Source of the DNA: Anaerolineales bacterium
GTDB lineage: Bacteria; Chloroflexota; Anaerolineae; Anaerolineales; Villigracilaceae
Direction: 5' to 3'
Assembly (NCBI GenBank): GCA_013140605.1
Contig: JABFSL010000022.1
Coordinates: forward strand, 1-64,000
DNA: 64,000 nt
Shown here: positions 59,812 to 64,000 of the stretch, piece by piece
Layout of the letters: the number at the start of each line of letters is the position of its first letter
Position numbering within the stretch: position 1 is the first letter of the stretch
The notes under the pieces: generated by a model
Seen by the model: only the letters and a program-made list of their open reading frames with translations
Databases searched by the model: none
Told to the model about the DNA's origin: nothing
Translations under genes and position numbers: made by a program

Positions 59812-60585
59812 TTACAAACCAACTCGCTGCGTATTTGAATATACATTGAACCTGTGTTTCCTTGCGTAACCGATCAATGTAATTCCATACCGCTCCGCCA
59901 TCTCAATCGAAAGCGACGATGGGGAAGTGCGCGAGATCAAAATCGGGGCGTTCATCCGCGCTGCTTTTTGCAGCATCTCCGAACTGATGCGGCCAGTTGT
60001 GATCAATATCCTTGTCTCAGGCCAGATATTATTCATCAAGCACAATCCCGCGATCTTATCCAATGTGTTGTGTCTGCCAATATCTTCAGCCGATATAAGA
60101 ATTTTTTTGCCATCACTCAAAGCGGATGTATGGACTCCGCCTGTCTCTCGGTATAAGGATTGCGACTCGAACAGCATTTCCACAAGTTTGCCAATCGCTT
60201 CAGGCTGGACCTTGAACTGGTCGCCGTCAAAAGAGACATTCGGCTTCGCTAGCAGGTCAACGGCCGTCACGCCGCCTGTGCAGCCTGACGTCCTTCTCCA
60301 TGATGTAGGCTGCTGTGCTTCATGATTTAGCCACACGTCCACATTGTCCCCATGCTCACATACGCGGACGTCGTTGACCTCGTCCATTTTTTCGATGATG
60401 CCTTCGTTGTAGAGAAACCCAACCGCCATAGCTTCCAAATTGACAGGCGTACACATGAACGTGATCCACACCTGGCTGTTGACCGTTAACGAAACAGGCG
60501 TTTCAACGATGGTCTCCGCGTCAAAGGATTTCCATTTCTGAAATTCATATTGTTCATAGTGAATTGATTTTTGCGGCGTAATCAT
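59812..60585 (-). CDS. fdhD: FdhD, sulfur carrier for formate dehydrogenase molybdenum cofactor
   Basis: A 257-residue cytosolic protein that transfers sulfur to the Mo-bisMGD centre, essential for formate dehydrogenase activity. Visible motifs: VNLEAMAVGFLYNEGII near the start, RRTSGCTGGVTAVDLL with the conserved Cys102, GGVHTSALSDGKKILISAEDIGRHNTLDKIAG, and ITTGRISSEMLQKAARMNAPILISR. The usual second cysteine of the C-x2-C loop is replaced by glycine (C-T-G-G), as in a subset of the family. It lies upstream of formate dehydrogenase 2 on the same strand but is separated by a terminator; it probably serves both enzymes. Confidence 0.94.
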   Translation of the reverse strand: MITPQKSIHYEQYEFQKWKSFDAETIVETPVSLTVNSQVWITFMCTPVNLEAMAVGFLYNEGIIEKMDEVNDVRVCEHGDNVDVWLNHEAQQPTSWRRTSGCTGGVTAVDLLAKPNVSFDGDQFKVQPEAIGKLVEMLFESQSLYRETGGVHTSALSDGKKILISAEDIGRHNTLDKIAGLCLMNNIWPETRILITTGRISSEMLQKAARMNAPILISRTSPSSLSIEMAERYGITLIGYARKHRFNVYSNTQRVGL

Positions 60586-60604
60586 AAGTTCTCCAACCAG
60601 TAAA

Positions 60605-61234
60605 TTAAATCTTATCCCAATTTGCGGGTAATTTTGGCGCTGACCAGTTTGGATCTGGTTTCCAATTCGACCAGGAATTATTCAGTGGATAGTGTCTGTT
60701 TGCGATCCTATCAAAGACTTCATCTTTGGCAACTTCTATTTCTTGTGTCCACTCGTGCAAAATGGTGCCACATTCAATCCCTTTCTGATAATCATCAAGG
60801 TCTTTTATTTTCCAACTGTAGTCTGGATTGATAATAATGTCGAGTTCCAGGTCCAATGCGTCAAACCCGGAATGACTGCGTTGAAGGGGCGATTGAAAGT
60901 TGATGTAATAACACAGGAATTCGTTACTATCATCCTGCCAGAAATATATGGTTGAGTAATATTTTTTTGGTTCGATCAAAAGCAAAAGACGATTAGTATG
61001 CCAAATATACTTTTCTAATTTAAAGGGCTTATCCTTGAAGTCCCAGCGACGTTTGCCATTTTTCTTTCCTTTTAAATACCCTTCCAAGTCTACACATTCA
61101 GCGCCGGGTAAAAGCGCCAACGCTATTTCTTCGGGTGTGTCCTGCACAACGATAACCGATTGGGCATGGCAAACATGATTGTTGAAGATCCCTCTTACGA
61201 CAATAGTGTCACCCGAGTTCCAAGTTTTCTGCAT
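60605..61234 (-). CDS. DUF402-family protein
   Basis: A 209-residue soluble protein. The core WHTNRLLLLIEPKKYYSTIYFWQDDSNEFLCYYINFQSPLQR followed by LDLELDIIINPDYSWKIKDLDDY is the DUF402 beta-barrel signature (Tyr, Asp and Glu cluster). Characterised relatives act as nucleoside-phosphate phosphatases or RNA-linked enzymes; activity here is inferred. It begins at the base after the stop of the YHS-like gene (TAA then ATG), so the two are co-translated. Confidence 0.85.
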   Translation of the reverse strand: MQKTWNSGDTIVVRGIFNNHVCHAQSVIVVQDTPEEIALALLPGAECVDLEGYLKGKKNGKRRWDFKDKPFKLEKYIWHTNRLLLLIEPKKYYSTIYFWQDDSNEFLCYYINFQSPLQRSHSGFDALDLELDIIINPDYSWKIKDLDDYQKGIECGTILHEWTQEIEVAKDEVFDRIANRHYPLNNSWSNWKPDPNWSAPKLPANWDKI

Positions 61235-61468
61235 TTATCCGCTCTTTTGTTTTTCCGAATTCCTGTGCATCTTATAAAACAGATCGGGGTCAGCCAAAAA
61301 TGCGCCGAGACAGGAATCTGTACAAAGATAAATTGTCCGTCCGCGATACTGCGCGCGCGGAAAATACTGCGGGTCTGTATCGTTGAAAATCCGCCCGCAG
61401 AGAGTGCCGAATTTGCGCGACCTGACTGTATTATTTTCAATCAAGGAATTTATGTTTGAGTTAAGCAT
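61235..61468 (-). CDS. small YHS/TRASH-like metal-binding protein
   Basis: A 77-residue protein. GTLCGRIFN followed by YRGRTIYLCTDSCLGAFLADPDLFYK has the pattern C-GR-x-F...G-x-x-Y-x-C-x-x-C of YHS/TRASH domains, which bind heavy metals or Fe through Cys residues. The start overlaps the GH13 stop by 8 nt, and the DUF402 gene follows immediately. A role in metal sensing or storage is possible; the neighbours do not decide it. Confidence 0.75.
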   Translation of the reverse strand: MLNSNINSLIENNTVRSRKFGTLCGRIFNDTDPQYFPRAQYRGRTIYLCTDSCLGAFLADPDLFYKMHRNSEKQKSG

Positions 61469-63227
61469 GGACTGATGTTACTTCCGCAATGAATACTTCA
61501 AACGGATTGGTCGCCAGTGTTTTCAGGTTTTGCTCTTTTTTTGAATGATCTGCGCTGGAGAACAAGGGTTGAAGTGTGTGTGATTTGATTTCTTTTACAC
61601 GCGAAAAATCAAATTCAAGGCGTTCGTTTGAGAAGTTGAGTATGACCAAAACCTTCTGCTCTTCGGTAACGCGCAGGAATGCAAAATAATCTTTTGCAGC
61701 GTTGTGAACGGGTATGTATTCACCATGTACGAGGGCGGGTGAGTTTTTGCGGACCGTAAGCAAATGCTTGTAATAATTAAGCAGGGAATATGAACTCTGC
61801 AATTGGTCCTTGACATTGATCCCATCTTTATAATTGGGATTCACAGGCAGCCAGGTGGTGACGCCTTCCGCTGAAAACCCCGCATTCGAGTTTCTTGACC
61901 ATTGCATGGGCGTGCGATTCTTGTCGCGGGTCATTTCGGCGGTGCGGATCATGGCCTCTTCTGGATGAACCCCCATTTCAGTGACGATGGTGTGGTAATA
62001 CCAGGAACCCATCGTATCCTTGACTTGTGATATGTCTGTGAGCAGATAATCGGTCATGCCGATCTCTTCACCGTTGTAGAGGAAGGGCGTGCCTTTCATC
62101 GTCAATGCCAGCGCGGCGTGAAGGCGTGCCAATTCGGCATCGTGTAATTTATCTCCATAGCGGGTGTGGATGCGCGAGCAGTCATGATTTCCAAGCGTAT
62201 TGCAGGGCCATTTGTTTCCAAGATGGAGGCTTTCCAGTTGCTTCAATCTTTCGGTTTGGTTTTTGCGGATGTGCGCTGGGGTAATGCGTTCCGTTTGCAT
62301 GAGCGGGAAATTGAAGACAAGATGCAATTCATCCTCGCCATTCCCCATGTAATCAATGTTATCGTCTTCACCGACCAGCATACGGTCGCCATCATACTGA
62401 TCAAGGATGGCGCGCAATTCCTTCATTAGTTCATGCAGACCGCCCTGCGCCCATTGATTCTTGAACATATCATGCCAATACTTATCTTTAAGCTTGAGTT
62501 CTTTGGGGGTTTTGGCAAGATCTGAAAATCTGCGCAGTTCAGCCAAATTCATTGGGACGTTGTGCGGTGTCAACTTTGGGTCTTCGTAGATCGTGCCGAG
62601 CGCATCCAGGCGATAGCCGTCCACGCCAAGATCGAGCCAGAAGCGGATTGCATCCCACATGGCTTCTTTAACTTTGGGATTGTGCCAGTTCAAGTCTGGC
62701 TGCTGCTTCATAAAATAATGGTAATAGTATTGATCGCGCTCTGGAGCATAAGTCCACGCGTCACCATCAAAGCAAGACTGCCAATTGTTGGGAGGCACCC
62801 TCACCCCTGACCCCTCTCCCTCAAAGCGAGGGGAGTCAAGCCAAACATACCAATCCGCTTTGGGATTGTCGCGGCTGGATTTTGACTCAACGAACCACTC
62901 ATGCTCATCGGAGGTGTGATTCAGCACCAGGTCCAGAATGACGCGGATGTTTCGTTTATGCGATTCATCCAAAAATAATTTGAAGTCGTCCAACGTGCCG
63001 TATTCAGGTGCGACATTGCAGTAATCCGAAATATCATAGCCGCAATCCCAATTGGGAGAGGGAAAATGCGGGGAGAGCCAAAGCGCATCCACGCCAAGGT
63101 CGGCGAGATAATCCAGTTTTTCGATGATGCCTTTGAAATCTCCAATGCCGTCACCGTTGCCGTCTGCGAACGAGCGCGGATAGATCTGATAAAAGACCGC
63201 AGTCTGCCACCATTTGAGAGGGTTCAT
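61461..63227 (-). CDS. GH13 alpha-glucosidase (oligo-1,6-glucosidase/trehalose-6-P hydrolase type)
   Basis: A 588-residue cytosolic glycoside hydrolase. WWQTAVFYQIYPRSFADGNGDGIGDFKGI opens the barrel. Conserved regions: VILDLVLNHTSDEHEWF, the nucleophile in VDGYRLDALGTIYEDP, the acid/base Glu in MLVGEDDN, and TLGNHDCSRI. It releases glucose from short alpha-glucans or isomalto-type oligosaccharides. MNPLKWW is the start; the longer frame upstream is repeat DNA. Oddity: residues about 131-145 (PRFEGEGSGVRVPP) are encoded by a palindromic repeat within domain B, where loops vary. The YHS-like gene overlaps its stop. Confidence 0.93.
   Translation of the reverse strand: MNPLKWWQTAVFYQIYPRSFADGNGDGIGDFKGIIEKLDYLADLGVDALWLSPHFPSPNWDCGYDISDYCNVAPEYGTLDDFKLFLDESHKRNIRVILDLVLNHTSDEHEWFVESKSSRDNPKADWYVWLDSPRFEGEGSGVRVPPNNWQSCFDGDAWTYAPERDQYYYHYFMKQQPDLNWHNPKVKEAMWDAIRFWLDLGVDGYRLDALGTIYEDPKLTPHNVPMNLAELRRFSDLAKTPKELKLKDKYWHDMFKNQWAQGGLHELMKELRAILDQYDGDRMLVGEDDNIDYMGNGEDELHLVFNFPLMQTERITPAHIRKNQTERLKQLESLHLGNKWPCNTLGNHDCSRIHTRYGDKLHDAELARLHAALALTMKGTPFLYNGEEIGMTDYLLTDISQVKDTMGSWYYHTIVTEMGVHPEEAMIRTAEMTRDKNRTPMQWSRNSNAGFSAEGVTTWLPVNPNYKDGINVKDQLQSSYSLLNYYKHLLTVRKNSPALVHGEYIPVHNAAKDYFAFLRVTEEQKVLVILNFSNERLEFDFSRVKEIKSHTLQPLFSSADHSKKEQNLKTLATNPFEVFIAEVTSVHA
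62796..62835. repeat. CCCTCACCCCTGACCCCTC-type repeat in frame in the GH13 gene
   Basis: CACCCTCACCCCTGACCCCT then CTCCCTCAAAGCGAGGGGAG forms a hairpin. It is a common dispersed repeat style, translated on the minus strand as PRFEGEGSGVRV. Confidence 0.7.
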
Positions 63228-63235
63228 GGATTTTA

Positions 63236-63283
63236 TAAATTCCTTTTTAAGTTTGAAGGTTTGCAAGTTTGAACTTTATAACT
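63236..63283. repeat. AAGTTTGAAGGTTTG-type repeat upstream of the GH13 gene
   Basis: AAGTTTGAAGG, TTTGCAAGTTTGAACTTTAT and AACTTTCTAACC iterate a 9-10-nt theme like that at 3244-3390. Non-coding, between the cytochrome-b5-like gene and the GH13 start. Confidence 0.5.
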
Positions 63284-63285
63284 TT

Positions 63286-63555
63286 CTAACCAGCCAACCT
63301 TCCAACGATCTTAACGCAATCGTGTTTGAAAACTTCTTCCTGATGCGGCGCGTCGGGAATTTCACTGGTTAGGTCCTGGCCTGGGAAATGTAGAAATTCG
63401 TGCATCTCCGTGCGCCACTTGGGGCAATCGGTAACATCGTAAACAATGCCTTTGTATGCGATGAATTTACGGGTTCCGCGTTCGCCTGTGCTGCGTTTCA
63501 ATTCAATTTCTGAGATGACTCTATCAGGAACTATTGTGATGTTGGCGTCAGACAT
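63286..63555 (-). CDS. cytochrome-b5-like haem-binding domain protein
   Basis: An 89-residue soluble protein. KFIAYKGIVYDVTDCPKW, then HEFLHFPGQDLTSEIPDAPHQEEV is the short bacterial version of the cytochrome-b5/steroid-binding fold, with candidate haem ligands in LHFPGQD and APHQEEV. Its role is probably small-scale electron transfer or haem binding. It lies between the GH13 gene and a zinc dehydrogenase on the same strand; GGAGAC-like purines precede the ATG. Confidence 0.8.
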   Translation of the reverse strand: MSDANITIVPDRVISEIELKRSTGERGTRKFIAYKGIVYDVTDCPKWRTEMHEFLHFPGQDLTSEIPDAPHQEEVFKHDCVKIVGRLAG

Positions 63556-63617
63556 GAAGAGGTCTCCGAAGTTTGTTTCAGCGTGGATCTGTTTTTCGAA
63601 ACAGGATCAGGCTGAGG

Positions 63618-64000
63618 TTAGTTTGAAGCGGGGACGATCACAGTCCGCACGTCGCCGCTGAATTTTTCCAATGCATCCAAAGTCGCGTTGATGGCGTTCG
63701 CTTCCAGTGGAACGGCGCGTGTGACAATGCGTGTTGTATCCAGAATTTTTTTGCGCGCCATTTCGATCAGGAGCGGAAGTTCGTGCAGATGATGATCGTT
63801 CGATCCGATCAATTCCAATTCCTTCCCGATCAATTCATTATACGTGTTGATTTCAAGCGGCTTGTTTGAAAGCCCAACGATCACAACGCGCCCCATCACG
63901 CCCGCAGATTGAACCGCCTGTTTCATCGTGTGCGGCAGGCCGATCATTTCGATGGCGACATCCACACCTTTGCCATGAGTGAGTTTTTTGATCTCCTCGA
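63618..64000 (-). CDS. zinc-type alcohol/sorbitol dehydrogenase, C-terminal part (partial)
   Basis: About 126 codons of the C-terminal part; the N-terminal catalytic half lies beyond the window edge. EEIKKLTHGKGVDVAIEMIG, VGMRVVI-like GVMGRVVIVGLSNKPLEINT and KELELIGSNDHHLHELPLLI belong to the NAD(P)-binding and C-terminal catalytic lobe of medium-chain dehydrogenases. The zinc ligands are not in view, so substrate and activity cannot be judged. It ends 62 nt upstream of the cytochrome-b5-like gene. Confidence 0.85.
   Translation of the reverse strand, partial: EEIKKLTHGKGVDVAIEMIGLPHTMKQAVQSAGVMGRVVIVGLSNKPLEINTYNELIGKELELIGSNDHHLHELPLLIEMARKKILDTTRIVTRAVPLEANAINATLDALEKFSGDVRTVIVPASN

Noticed and set aside
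1-64000. Search by eye for rRNA, tRNA (including tRNA-Sec), prophage, integrase or transposase genes.
   Set aside because: None recognised. A weakly conserved tRNA could be missed without a covariance model.

Overview
The window looks like part of a chromosome from an uncultured member of the Chloroflexota, most likely an Anaerolineae/Anaerolineales bacterium. This is inferred from gene content: NAD-linked formate dehydrogenases with NuoE-NuoF fusions, a pgl-gnd-zwf block, DUF4405 cytochrome-like proteins, LysM plus M23 lipoproteins, a kinase-STAND-TPR protein, moderate GC, and no outer-membrane lipopolysaccharide genes. No rRNA, tRNA, CRISPR array, insertion sequence or phage module was recognised. 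Gene density is high and the strand changes often. Strong hairpin terminators separate most convergent genes.

Layout. 1-1534: the end of a GntR/FCD regulator with a near-ideal palindromic operator on its start codon, then an acyltransferase. 1573-6450: formate dehydrogenase 1 (NuoE-NuoF fusion, FeS subunit, catalytic subunit with cysteine at the metal). 6493-10637: a TIR-TPR protein, a small two-gene nucleotidyltransferase module, arginine deiminase and a YigZ-family protein. 10949-16251: two tandem cassettes of a four-helix histidine-rich DUF4405 protein plus a small acidic/glycine-rich membrane partner, a two-component system, and two more small membrane proteins. 16319-25099: a kinase/STAND/TPR protein, a cysteine-protease-like unknown, and a MacB-like exporter whose ATPase carries a cyclic-nucleotide-binding domain. 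25283-28625: oxidative pentose phosphate genes. 29618-34172: a TetR-controlled flavin/redox operon ending in a decayed duplicate. 35139-44593: a surface polysaccharide locus. 44602-49608: nucleoside phosphorylase, LiaF-like membrane proteins, a cyclic-nucleotide/Nfu fusion, a TlpA-type thioredoxin and an OsmC protein. 49691-54411: three tandem LysM/M23 lipoproteins. 54524-60585: formate dehydrogenase 2 with a CBS protein and FdhD. 60605-64000: DUF402, YHS, a GH13 alpha-glucosidase, a cytochrome-b5-like protein and the end of a zinc dehydrogenase.

Two things stand out. First, the catalytic gene of formate dehydrogenase 2 is interrupted by an in-frame TGA exactly where formate dehydrogenase 1 has its active-site cysteine. 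That TGA is followed 18 nt later by a GGTCT loop on a 7-bp stem, the layout of a bacterial SECIS. It should be read as one selenoprotein gene of 942 residues rather than two ORFs, so the window holds a Sec and a Cys form of the same enzyme. Second, at least a dozen families of short palindromic or 7-9-nt-period repeats are scattered through the window. Several lie in frame inside conserved enzymes (both formate dehydrogenases, a glycosyltransferase, the GH13 enzyme) or form their C-termini. They resemble in principle the palindromic elements that insert into Rickettsia genes. The two formate dehydrogenase catalytic subunits carry different repeats at the same surface loop.

How the genes work together (inference). 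The two formate dehydrogenases and FdhD would oxidise formate with NAD (or reduce CO2). The pentose phosphate genes supply NADPH, and the DUF4405 cassettes are probably membrane redox or sensing units. A related sequence box lies upstream of both cassettes, of the two-component system and of a neighbouring small membrane protein, suggesting one local regulon.
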